From Bacteroidales bacterium (lineage in GTDB: Bacteria > Bacteroidota > Bacteroidia > Bacteroidales > UBA7960), in contig PWNO01000069.1 of NCBI GenBank assembly GCA_003557765.1, forward strand, positions 8,602 through 72,601: a stretch of DNA of 64,000 nt. Direction: 5' to 3'. The notes beneath the pieces are model-generated. The model had not been told where the DNA came from. It did not search any database and worked only from the letters and a program-made list of their open reading frames with translations. Below are positions 8,828 to 16,221 of the stretch, one piece after another; position 1 is the first letter of the stretch, and each line of letters opens with the position of its first letter. A program made the translations under genes and the position numbers.

Positions 8828-8881
8828 TTGCTGTTAATATAGCAAGCCCCACTTTACAATGACAATTCACTGGGCCGGCTT

Positions 8882-8906
8882 AATTGGCGCCGACATGACG
8901 CCAATT
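8882..8906 (+). repeat. Stem-loop after the trp operon
   Basis: Perfect 8-bp inverted repeat AATTGGCG / CGCCAATT with a 9-nt loop, 55 nt after trpA. No T-run follows, so it is not a standard intrinsic terminator; it could protect the transcript 3' end. The short frame overlapping it (8859-9056) does not look like a gene. Confidence 0.4.
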
Positions 8907-9018
8907 GAAATCAGTTTATGTTGCAACATGGCCAGGCAAAATTACCCTTTTGAAGGCTTCATCGGGTCAAAAGAGGAAGCATCTATAGTTCAGGGAAACC
9001 CGATCAAGGTAAAACTTG

Positions 9019-9026
9019 TACATTTG
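9019..9026 (+). promoter_or_regulatory. -7 promoter box (TACATTTG)
   Basis: Exact match to TAnnTTTG, ending 17 nt before the aminotransferase ATG. No TTG lies at the usual -33 distance, so only half of the promoter is supported. Confidence 0.4.
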
Positions 9027-9043
9027 CATAAAAATTGGTTTAT

Positions 9044-10549
9044 ATGGATAGTTTAGAGAAATATTTTGCACCCTTTCGGAAACAAATCATCGGCATCGAC
9101 CAGAAATATACAAGCCCTTACGGTAAACAACGTATATTATATGCCGACTGGATCGCGAGTGGACGAATGTATGGTCCGATCGAAGAGATTATTTCCTCCC
9201 GCTTTGGTCCGTTTGTGGCCAACACGCACACAGAGGCAAGTGAAACCGGTACGCTGATGACCAATGCCTACCATTACGCGCATCAGCTGATCAAGGAGCA
9301 CGTGAATGCTGGTCCGGATGATGTCATCATCACGGCAGGCAGCGGCATGACTACGGTGATCAACAAGTTTCAGCGCATGCTGGGTTTGCGGGTTCCCGGG
9401 AAAAGGCCCGGGAAGGAACGCCGGGATGATCCTGAACGCCCTGTGGTTTTTATCACGCATATGGAACACCACAGCAATCACACCTCCTGGTTCGAAACCG
9501 AGGCCGACATCGTGCAGCTGAAGCCTGGGCCCGGATTGCTTGTCGACCCCGAAGAGCTTCGAATAGAATTGGAGAAATACAAGGACCGCAAGCTGAAGAT
9601 CGGCTCTTTCACTGCGTGCAGCAACGTGACCGGCATTGAAACGCCCATCCACGAACTGGCTGCCATCATGCACGAACATCACGGGGTTTGCGTTGCAGAT
9701 TACGCTGCTTCAGCACCCTACGTCGACATCAACATGCACCCTGAAGACCCGATGCAAAAGCTGGATGCCATCATGTTCTCGCCCCATAAGTTTCTTGGTG
9801 GCCCAGGTAGCTCCGGGGTGCTGATCTTCGATTCGGCGTTTTACAATAGCGAGGTTCCTGATAACCCGGGTGGGGGAACCGTCGACTGGACAAATGCCTG
9901 GGGCGAGTACAAGTACATCGACGACATTGAAGTCCGTGAAGATGGTGGCACACCCGGATTCCTGCAAGCCATTCGTACGGCACTCTGCATCAGGCTAAAA
10001 AACCAGATGGGCACCGAAAACATGCGCAAAAGGGAAGATGAAATGCTGGATATCCTTTTCGACGGTATCAGAAGCATTCCCAATACGAAGATCATGGCAG
10101 ACAACGTAGAGGAAAGACTGGGGGTGGTTTCATTTTACTTTGACCATATCCACTATAACCTGGTTGTGAAGTTGCTTAGCGATAAGTTTGGCATCCAGGT
10201 GCGCGGTGGTTGCGCCTGTGCAGGAACTTACGGCCACTTTTTGCTGAACGTGGATTATGAGCTATCAAAGCAGATCACAGAGAAAATCAACACCGGCGAT
10301 TTATCTGATAAGCCAGGATGGATAAGGATATCCCTCCATCCCACCATGACCAACAAAGAAGTGAAAGACATCATCAAAGCCCTGAAAAAGGTCAACAAGT
10401 ATCATAAAAAGTGGGCCAGGGACTACAATTACTTTCCAAAAAAGAATGAATACGTACATAAGAAAGCACCCACAGACAACATCGACAAGGTAAGGGAATG
10501 GTTTATGCTGCCGGAGCCGGGAAGAAAAACAAAGATCCTCAGGCACTGA
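9044..10549 (+). CDS. Aminotransferase class V-fold PLP-dependent enzyme, cysteine-desulfurase-like
   Basis: A 501-aa fold-type I PLP enzyme. HMEHHSNHTSW (about 140-150), the Schiff-base lysine in SPHKFLGG (about residue 249) and GGGTVDW place it in the class V aminotransferase/cysteine desulfurase superfamily. GGCACAG near residue 388 provides cysteines where desulfurases carry their catalytic Cys. It is about 100 residues longer than IscS or SufS, with extra C-terminal helices, so the true substrate is uncertain; no Fe-S assembly genes are adjacent. The ATG at 9044 is preferred over an upstream TTG. Its 3' end overlaps the convergent START-like gene by 11 nt. Confidence 0.85.
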   Translation: MDSLEKYFAPFRKQIIGIDQKYTSPYGKQRILYADWIASGRMYGPIEEIISSRFGPFVANTHTEASETGTLMTNAYHYAHQLIKEHVNAGPDDVIITAGSGMTTVINKFQRMLGLRVPGKRPGKERRDDPERPVVFITHMEHHSNHTSWFETEADIVQLKPGPGLLVDPEELRIELEKYKDRKLKIGSFTACSNVTGIETPIHELAAIMHEHHGVCVADYAASAPYVDINMHPEDPMQKLDAIMFSPHKFLGGPGSSGVLIFDSAFYNSEVPDNPGGGTVDWTNAWGEYKYIDDIEVREDGGTPGFLQAIRTALCIRLKNQMGTENMRKREDEMLDILFDGIRSIPNTKIMADNVEERLGVVSFYFDHIHYNLVVKLLSDKFGIQVRGGCACAGTYGHFLLNVDYELSKQITEKINTGDLSDKPGWIRISLHPTMTNKEVKDIIKALKKVNKYHKKWARDYNYFPKKNEYVHKKAPTDNIDKVREWFMLPEPGRKTKILRH

Positions 10550-10922
10550 ACAAGCGCTGCAGTTTTTTTACCTGCGCATCCCAAAGCCGCTGATTGAAGT
10601 CCAGGTCAACATCTTCCGCATAATCGGTTATGGTAAGGGCCAATTCTGAAGACACCGGCTCATTATAAATGCGCATCTCCATGAGGTGGTCATCATGTCC
10701 CGAATCGAGCCACATGAACTGTACATACTCGTTTTCCTTACATTTTATCAGACGTGCCCGTTGCTCAGAGCCTTCCCATTTGAATAAAAAAACGTCTTCT
10801 ATGGTGTCCACCGTGTCAGCGAACCAGCGCGACAGGCCCTCCGGCGTGGAAATGGCCGTATACAATAACCTGGGGGTGGTTTTGAACCCATATTCCATGG
10901 TAAACTTTTTAAGAACGCTCAT
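10539..10922 (-). CDS. START-like (AHSA1-related) domain protein
   Basis: A 127-aa cytoplasmic protein with the helix-grip pattern of the AHSA1/SRPBCC group: N-terminal strand KFTMEYGFKT, then TPEGLSRWFAD, FLFKWEGSEQRARL, and a long C-terminal helix FNQRLWDAQVKKLQRL. Such proteins bind hydrophobic ligands or protein partners; this short Bacteroidota form has no known substrate. It converges on the aminotransferase with an 11-nt overlap of coding ends. A perfect -7 box, TATTTTTG, is on the minus strand at 10956-10963. Confidence 0.82.
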   Translation of the reverse strand: MSVLKKFTMEYGFKTTPRLLYTAISTPEGLSRWFADTVDTIEDVFLFKWEGSEQRARLIKCKENEYVQFMWLDSGHDDHLMEMRIYNEPVSSELALTITDYAEDVDLDFNQRLWDAQVKKLQRLFSA

Positions 10923-10955
10923 GCCGGTGTCATTTTTTTCTTCCTATGCAATATA

Positions 10956-10963
10956 CAAAAATA
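10956..10963 (-). promoter_or_regulatory. -7 promoter box (TATTTTTG) of the START-like gene
   Basis: The complement of CAAAAATA matches TAnnTTTG exactly and lies 34 nt upstream of the minus-strand start codon. No matching -33 TTG at 17-23 nt is visible. Confidence 0.4.
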
Positions 10964-10974
10964 TTCAACAGGTC

Positions 10975-11010
10975 CTCAATCTTAATCTTAATCTTAATCT
11001 TAACCTCAAC
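10975..11010. repeat. Hexanucleotide tandem repeat (CTTAAT)
   Basis: Six hexamers in register: ctcaat, cttaat three times, cttaac, ctcaac. It sits between the divergent START-like and EamA genes, directly between their two -7 boxes, so changes in copy number would alter promoter spacing. Confidence 0.75.
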
Positions 11011-11021
11011 AAAACTTTGTA

Positions 11022-11029
11022 TACTTTTG
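11022..11029 (+). promoter_or_regulatory. -7 promoter box (TACTTTTG) of the EamA gene
   Basis: Exact TAnnTTTG match 19 nt before the ATG at 11049. The -33 position falls in the hexamer repeat, which has TTAA rather than TTG. Confidence 0.4.
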
Positions 11030-11048
11030 CGGCTTATTCCTTAAACGC

Positions 11049-11981
11049 ATGCTACGTTTCCGGCAACATAAGCTATACATCTACACCCTGGTCAGCCTGG
11101 CCGTAATATTCTGGGGGATGTCCTACATCTGGACCAAGATCGCCTTTGAATATTACCAGCCGATCACAGTAATGCTCATCCGGCTCACCATTTCCACCAC
11201 GCTGATGGCGATCATTTTCAGGGCCCGCAAGCTTACGGAACGAATTGATCGAAAGGATTACAAGGCTTTTGTCCTGTTATCGCTGTTTTCTCCTTTCTTT
11301 TATTTTATTGGAGAAAATTTTGGTGTGTACCACGTATCTCCTACGGTTGCTGCTGTCATCGTAGCTACGATCCCGGTGTTTTCACCCATCCTGGGTTACG
11401 TGGCCTTCCGCGAAAAGGTCAGTGCCATCAATGTGATCGGATTCCTGGTCTCCTTTTTTGGGGTACTCGTGATGGTGATGGATGGTGACATGCGATTTAC
11501 TGCAGCGCCCATCGGCATCTTTTTTCTGTTTTTTGCTGTTTTCTCTGCCCTCGTCAACATCATCTTTCTGAAGAAGCTGGCAGTGAAATACAGCTCCTTT
11601 ACCATCATCCTGGTGCAGAACTTCCTGGGCGCCCTGTTTTTCATTCCCGTCTTCATGGTTATGGATGCGCAGGATTTCCTGCAAATACGGCCCTCGTGGG
11701 ATGCCATTGCCTCATTGGCTGCACTGGCAGTTTTTGGCTCCACACTGGCCTTTATGTTTTATACTTCGGGCGTCCGTGCCATCGGCATCGCCCGCACAGC
11801 AATCTTTGCCAACCTGATCCCGGTGGTCACGGCCATCACCTCCTTCATTTTCCTGGGTGAGTTGATCGACCTGAGCCGCATCATCGGGATGTTCATCGTG
11901 ATCTCGGGCCTCCTGATGACGCAGGCTTCCGGTTTGCGCCGCCGCAGAAGGCAGCTTGAAAGGCAAGAATCAAAAAACTAA
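11049..11981 (+). CDS. EamA family (drug/metabolite) transporter
   Basis: A 310-aa inner-membrane protein with about ten hydrophobic segments arranged as two EamA repeats (about 12-145 and 155-295). The first begins YTLVSLAVIFWGMSYIWTK and contains SPTVAAVIVATIPVFSP; the second contains LGSTLAFMFYTSG-like and LIPVVTAITSFIFLGE segments, all characteristic of the family. These proteins export amino acids, nucleosides or other metabolites; the substrate cannot be told from sequence. The C-terminus is short and basic. It stands alone, transcribed from between the hexamer repeat and a -7 box. A second, different EamA gene lies at 55182-56072. Confidence 0.92.
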   Translation: MLRFRQHKLYIYTLVSLAVIFWGMSYIWTKIAFEYYQPITVMLIRLTISTTLMAIIFRARKLTERIDRKDYKAFVLLSLFSPFFYFIGENFGVYHVSPTVAAVIVATIPVFSPILGYVAFREKVSAINVIGFLVSFFGVLVMVMDGDMRFTAAPIGIFFLFFAVFSALVNIIFLKKLAVKYSSFTIILVQNFLGALFFIPVFMVMDAQDFLQIRPSWDAIASLAALAVFGSTLAFMFYTSGVRAIGIARTAIFANLIPVVTAITSFIFLGELIDLSRIIGMFIVISGLLMTQASGLRRRRRQLERQESKN

Positions 11982-12245
11982 CCTATAGGCGCAAAACCCC
12001 ACGCCAACGATTTGATGCACAGGAGTATGGCAGTTACCACCGTTTCTTAACTCTGCGAAATCCTATGCGACCTTCTCCGAGAAGCAATCCCCCTGATTAT
12101 CCATGCAAAGACTAAAAAAACGGTGAAGAAGGTGTTTGTTTTGAAATAGTTTTATAATTTTGCACCACCTTTTTAGAAGCGCAGCCTTACCCCAGAGATC
12201 AACACTGACATTTTTTGGATGCTGCGCATCAACAATTGAAAACCC
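11982..12245. other. Intergenic region with tRNA promoter and degenerate CTCTGCG-type repeat
   Basis: Between the EamA gene and the tRNA. Around 12050-12092 are fragments (aactctgcgaaat, tatgcgaccttctccgaga) resembling the tctgcgagaaac repeats seen at 21410 and 23500. The tRNA promoter is listed separately. No gene seen. Confidence 0.5.
12136..12162 (+). promoter_or_regulatory. tRNA-Met promoter
   Basis: TTG at 12136-12138, a 16-nt spacer and TAATTTTG (12155-12162; exact TAnnTTTG). It lies about 84 nt upstream of the tRNA 5' end and nothing else is downstream before it. Confidence 0.55.
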
Positions 12246-12319
12246 GGCGGGGTAGCTCAGGTGGTTAGAGCGTCGGATTCATAACCCGAAGGTCACGGGT
12301 TCAACTCCCGTCCCCGCTA
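12246..12319 (+). tRNA. tRNA-Met (anticodon CAT)
   Basis: A 74-nt cloverleaf. The acceptor stem is GGCGGGG paired with CCCCGCT (one G-U at 1:72), followed by discriminator A; CCA is not encoded. The D arm is TAGCTCAGGTGGTTAGAGC, the anticodon loop TTCATAA, and the T arm CACGGGTTCAACTCCCGT. The anticodon stem has an A31-C39 mismatch. A paired first base argues for the elongator rather than the initiator, but tRNA-Ile2 (modified CAT) cannot be excluded by eye. It is followed directly by a terminator. Confidence 0.93.
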
Positions 12320-12320
12320 C

Positions 12321-12359
12321 AAAAAAGCCTGTAATCGCTATGATTTACGGGCTTTTTTT
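12321..12359 (+). terminator. Terminator of the tRNA gene
   Basis: AAGCCTGTAATC and GATTTACGGGCTT pair with one bulge and a G-U pair, flanked by A6 and T7. It begins immediately after the tRNA. Confidence 0.85.
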
Positions 12360-12622
12360 AGTGCCATATAGGGCTTGAATTAATAATTTATTTATGTATT
12401 GGCTTCATTCCATGCCGGACATGGATTTTAGCGTATTATTCAAAGCTTTACACGAAAACTGGTTGAACAAAATGTTTTTTTAAAAAATGCAAGAAATACA
12501 TAGAAACCGCTTGGAAAGTTTATATTTTATTCGTATTTTTAACCACGAAAAGAACAGATATCATGATGTGGCTTTAATTTATTAACAAACAGCATCTTTA
12601 CTCACTTTAAACCAACAACAAC
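12360..12622. other. AT-rich intergenic region upstream of the small lipoprotein
   Basis: No open frame or RNA of note. The region is AT-rich with A/T runs near 12475-12545. No exact TAnnTTTG box was seen ahead of the lipoprotein gene. Confidence 0.4.
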
Positions 12623-13003
12623 ATGAAAAAGTATGTGTTTTTATTTGCTATGATGGCCATTACACTCTCCTTTATGGCATGTAGCGATGATAATGATGTT
12701 GAACCTGACGAACCTGTACCGCCGGCCATCCATGAATTGGTTGGCACGTGGAGGTTTACTCACCCAACACAAGGATGGTGGGACCAATTTACTTTCGAAG
12801 TTAATTTAAGAGGTGTTTACAGGGATACTTCTGCTGGCGGTGTAGTACAATCTTGGCCTTTTGCGTATACCGTATCTGGCCAGGTTCTTCAAATTGTCTT
12901 TGATGATGGCGACACCATGACAATAACTTATGAGATTATCAGTGCCACCGAATTATTGCTAAACTTCGGAGGGGGGGTGGCCTTGCTTTACATAAGGCAT
13001 TAG
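12623..13003 (+). CDS. Small lipocalin-like lipoprotein
   Basis: 126 aa with a lipoprotein signal peptide ending SFMAC, so Cys20 would be lipidated; the following SDDNDVEPDEP is an acidic linker of the type that takes Bacteroidota lipoproteins to the outer membrane. The mature part begins HELVGTWRF and alternates hydrophobic beta-strands, resembling the lipocalin-like domain of many Bacteroidota lipoproteins (family match not checked). Function unknown; it may be a small periplasmic or surface ligand binder. It is monocistronic, with a strong terminator 66 nt after the stop codon. Confidence 0.85.
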   Translation: MKKYVFLFAMMAITLSFMACSDDNDVEPDEPVPPAIHELVGTWRFTHPTQGWWDQFTFEVNLRGVYRDTSAGGVVQSWPFAYTVSGQVLQIVFDDGDTMTITYEIISATELLLNFGGGVALLYIRH

Positions 13004-13068
13004 TGACCTTTGCAAAGGCAATGCCCGACAAAGGTTAACACATTGCAGCCAGTCCTGCAATGTGCAGA

Positions 13069-13103
13069 AGCCTGTTTGTCCTATGACAGACAGGCTTTTT
13101 TTT
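13069..13103 (+). terminator. Terminator of the lipocalin-like gene
   Basis: A 12-bp stem AGCCTGTTTGTC / GACAGACAGGCT with one G-U pair and a 4-nt loop, followed by eight T. Confidence 0.93.
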
Positions 13104-13193
13104 AGCTTGCCTGTATCACTTATCATCCGGTTCTCTTCTTTATCAGGCTAAAATCCCCAGCACATTTTTCCTGAGCAAAAAGGGCAAAGTGTG

Positions 13194-13201
13194 TATTTTT
13201 G
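13194..13201 (+). promoter_or_regulatory. -7 promoter box (TATTTTTG), probably for mutS2
   Basis: Exact TAnnTTTG match 131 nt upstream of the mutS2 ATG, in the otherwise featureless 13104-13332 gap. No -33 TTG at the usual distance. Confidence 0.35.
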
Positions 13202-13332
13202 CCAGTGTTATGTGTGAGAAACCATTGAATGCTTTAACAAAAGGGAATGTTAACCCGGACAGCAATTGAACTCTACGCGAACAGCTATAATCGGCTTTTC
13301 GACAATTCGACATTTTAACTATATTTAGCTAC

Positions 13333-15777
13333 ATGACACCGACCTATCCGGCAAATTTCGAGGAAAAGACAGGCTTTGACCGTATTCGCGGGATGCTGCT
13401 TGAGCACTGCTTCAGCTCGCTGGGCAGAAAGGTCGTTGACAACATTGCCTTTGACACTGACAAGGACAGCATCGAGATGCGGCTGCATCAGGCGGAGGAG
13501 TTCAGGCAGATCCTGCTGACAGGCGAACACTTTCCCGGATCCAACTATTACGATCCGGAAACGCTTTTTGAGCTGCTCCGACCGGAAGGCACCTATGCCC
13601 AAGGAGAGGCTTTGCTTGACCTGAAGCTCTCTCTGCAAACCATTCTGGATGTGTTGGATTTCCTTAGCCGCACTGGTGAAGACGAACAACTCAAGCATCC
13701 CTCGCTTGCCAGGCTCACCAGTGGCGTCAGTGTAGACAGGGATCTTCCGGCAAGCATCCACCAACTGATAGACGAGCACGGCGAGGTACGTAGCAGTGCA
13801 TCACCAACGCTTCAGGAGATCCGGCAGAAAAAACAGGAGTTGGAGAAGGCAGCGCTCCGGCGCATCAACAACATCCTGAATGAAGGCAAGGCAGCGGGCT
13901 GGGTAGACCATGACGTGGAGCTGGCCTTACGTAACGGCCGCCAGGTGATTCCGGTGCCTGTGGCATACAAGCGAAAGGTACGAGGATTTATCCACGACCA
14001 CTCGGCATCAGGCCAGACGGCCTTCCTGGAGCCCGAAGAGGTTTTTGACCTGAATAACCGCGTGCGTGACCTGGAAGGCGAAGAACGGCAGGAGGTGATC
14101 CGGCTGTTAAAGGCTTTCGCCGACACGCTGAGGCCAATGATCCCCGAACTCAAGAAAGCATACCAGATGCTGGGGCAGATTGACGCCATAAGGGCAAAGG
14201 CCATGCTGGCTCTGGAGATGGATGCCCTGATGCCGCAACTCAAAGACACACCTCAACTCAAATGGGTGAACGCCAGACACCCACTCCTCTACCTTTCCTA
14301 TAAAAAGCAAAAAAAGCATGTAGAGCCGCTGACCATCGAACTCAACCAAAACGACCGCATCCTGGTGATCTCCGGACCCAACGCCGGGGGCAAGTCGGTG
14401 TGTTTAAAAACATGCGGACTGATTCAGTACATGCTGCAATGCGGCTTGCTGGCACCAATGGAGAGCTACTCAGAAGCCGGCATTTTTCACCGCCTGTTTA
14501 TCGACATCGGCGATGAGCAGTCGCTGGAGAATGACCTGAGCACCTACAGTTCTCATCTGCACAACATGAAACACCTTATTGACCATGTAGGTGATCGATC
14601 GCTTTTCATGATCGATGAATTCGGTGCAGGCACAGAGCCCCGCATCGGTGGTGCCATTGCAGAATCTATCCTTGAGCAACTCAATGCCAGTAAAGCCATG
14701 GGTGTGATCACCACACACTATACCAACCTTAAGCTGATGGCCGGCAAGCACGAAGGCCTGCTAAACGGATCAATGCTTTTCGACAGCAAGGAGATGCGTC
14801 CGCTCTACAGACTGAAAACAGGCAACCCAGGCAGCAGCTTTGCCTTTGAGATTGCCCGTTCCATAGGGCTTCCAGGGGACATCCTTAAGCGAGCCGGAGA
14901 CCTTGCGGGTGACAAGGACCTGGATTTTGACGTGCAGCTGCAGGATCTTGATGTAAAAAAGACGGAGCTGGAGGCCAGGGAGAAACAACTACGGCACGCT
15001 GACGACTTCCTGGCAGAGATGATTGATAAATACGAAGGCCTGCGCGACGAGCTGCAAGGCAGGAAAAATGAAGTCCTTGCAGAGGCCCGCCGCGAAGCAC
15101 AACAGATCCTGGCAGGTGCCAACAGGATGATTGAGAATACCATCAGGCAGATCAAGGAAGCCGATGCAGAGAAAGGAAAAACCCGAGAAGCCCGTCAGGC
15201 CCTCGAAGATTATATCCGGGAGGAGACCGAAAAACTGCAGAAGATGCCGGACGTGCTTTCCAGGAAACCAAAAAAGAAGAAGAAAAAGGTCGAAAAACAG
15301 CAGGAAACAGCTCCCGGACCTATTCGCAAGGGAGATGCCGTAAAGGTACAAGGACAGGAGACACCGGGTGAAGTGGAGGAGATTTCCGGGAAAAAGGCTT
15401 TGGTCGTTTTTGGCAACATCCAGATGCGCGTGGCGCTGGACGACCTGGTGAAGCTTAAAAAGTCAGCGTTGCAGACCAAAAAGTCCGGAAGCAAAAGCAG
15501 CACCTTTGATCTGAACGCGCGCGCTGCAGCCTTCAGCCCCGACCTCGACATTCGCAGCTGTCGCGTGGATGAAGCCCTGCACAAGGTGCAGACCCATATT
15601 GATGATGCTTACCTGCTCGGAGTCCCGCAGATCAGGATCCTGCATGGCAAAGGCGACGGCGTATTACGTCCGGCGATTCGCAACATGTTAAAAGAAACAC
15701 CCCAGGTGCACCGCTTTCGCGATGAACACCCTGATCGCGGCGGAGCAGGAATTACTGTGGTGGACTTTGGGAAGTAA
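13333..15777 (+). CDS. mutS2: Endonuclease MutS2
   Basis: An 814-aa MutS-family ATPase with a C-terminal Smr nuclease domain. MutS2 proteins bind branched or recombining DNA, and in other bacteria also collided ribosomes; they lack the mismatch-recognition domain of MutS. Visible parts are the core/lever helices (about 1-300), Walker A GPNAGGKS (about 349-356), FMIDEFGAGTEP (Walker B), TTHYTNL, a long charged coiled coil (about 515-640), a lysine-rich linker with KKPKKKKKK, and the Smr domain (about 735-814) with HGKGDGVLR. The usual Smr entry motif LDLRG/LDVRG reads LDIRSC here. The gene stands alone. Confidence 0.96.
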   Translation: MTPTYPANFEEKTGFDRIRGMLLEHCFSSLGRKVVDNIAFDTDKDSIEMRLHQAEEFRQILLTGEHFPGSNYYDPETLFELLRPEGTYAQGEALLDLKLSLQTILDVLDFLSRTGEDEQLKHPSLARLTSGVSVDRDLPASIHQLIDEHGEVRSSASPTLQEIRQKKQELEKAALRRINNILNEGKAAGWVDHDVELALRNGRQVIPVPVAYKRKVRGFIHDHSASGQTAFLEPEEVFDLNNRVRDLEGEERQEVIRLLKAFADTLRPMIPELKKAYQMLGQIDAIRAKAMLALEMDALMPQLKDTPQLKWVNARHPLLYLSYKKQKKHVEPLTIELNQNDRILVISGPNAGGKSVCLKTCGLIQYMLQCGLLAPMESYSEAGIFHRLFIDIGDEQSLENDLSTYSSHLHNMKHLIDHVGDRSLFMIDEFGAGTEPRIGGAIAESILEQLNASKAMGVITTHYTNLKLMAGKHEGLLNGSMLFDSKEMRPLYRLKTGNPGSSFAFEIARSIGLPGDILKRAGDLAGDKDLDFDVQLQDLDVKKTELEAREKQLRHADDFLAEMIDKYEGLRDELQGRKNEVLAEARREAQQILAGANRMIENTIRQIKEADAEKGKTREARQALEDYIREETEKLQKMPDVLSRKPKKKKKKVEKQQETAPGPIRKGDAVKVQGQETPGEVEEISGKKALVVFGNIQMRVALDDLVKLKKSALQTKKSGSKSSTFDLNARAAAFSPDLDIRSCRVDEALHKVQTHIDDAYLLGVPQIRILHGKGDGVLRPAIRNMLKETPQVHRFRDEHPDRGGAGITVVDFGK

Positions 15778-15792
15778 ATTAATGTGATAATG

Positions 15793-15965
15793 ATAGCCGC
15801 AAACAAAGGAAAACCTCACCTTATATCCTAAACCCTTCATTAGCACATTATCACATTAGCACATTAACACATTAAAAACCATATAGCTGCAAACAAAGGA
15901 AAATCTCACCTTATATCCTAAACCCTTCATCAGCACATTATCACATTATCACATTAACACATTAA
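15793..15965. repeat. Two 83-bp direct repeats, 90-bp period
   Basis: Copies at 15793-15875 and 15883-15965 differ at four positions and are separated by 7 nt. Each ends in a run of smaller cacatta / cacattat units (about 9 nt). The second copy abuts the stop codon of the convergent small basic protein gene. There are only two copies and no spacers, so it is not a CRISPR array. Confidence 0.9.
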
Positions 15966-16219
15966 CCTGTTTCTGAATCGAAGAGCTTCAGCTGGTTTTC
16001 GGTGACATAGGAAGGAGGTGGCGGGTCATTACGATAGCGCTCCACGTGGGTATTCACCAAAGACTTCATGAACCTTACAGGGGTTACGTTATGGGTCTTG
16101 CAATAGCTCTCCAGGGCCTTTTTCTGGCCTACGGTAAGCTTGAAGCTGACCGGCTTGTATTTAATACCATGTCTTTGTTTTCGCCGGGAAGGGCTTTTGC
16201 CTGACTTTTTTTCTGCCAT
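15962..16219 (-). CDS. Small basic protein, possibly ribbon-helix-helix-like
   Basis: 85 aa, not assigned to a named family. The N-terminus is very basic (KKSGKSPSRRKQRHG), followed by VSFKLTVGQKKALESYC and TPVRFMKSLVNTHVERY, a beta-strand then two helices that resemble a ribbon-helix-helix DNA-binding fold. The ATG (complement at 16217-16219) is 2 nt after the stop codon of the nuclease gene, so the pair is probably co-translated. It might regulate the locus or bind nucleic acid; this is a guess from charge and position. Its last codons lie at the edge of the 83-bp repeat. Confidence 0.65.
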   Translation of the reverse strand: MAEKKSGKSPSRRKQRHGIKYKPVSFKLTVGQKKALESYCKTHNVTPVRFMKSLVNTHVERYRNDPPPPSYVTENQLKLFDSETG

Positions 16220-16221
16220 GA

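Noticed and set aside
8859..9056. 65-codon plus frame between trpA and the aminotransferase
   Set aside because: It overlaps the aminotransferase start and the -7 box, contains the stem-loop, and has no protein-like character.
12246..12319. Initiator tRNA (tRNA-fMet)
   Set aside because: The first acceptor pair is formed (G-U) instead of unpaired, and the anticodon stem lacks the three consecutive G-C pairs expected of initiators.
15793..15965. CRISPR array
   Set aside because: Only two copies, 83 bp long, separated by 7 nt, with no spacers or cas genes.
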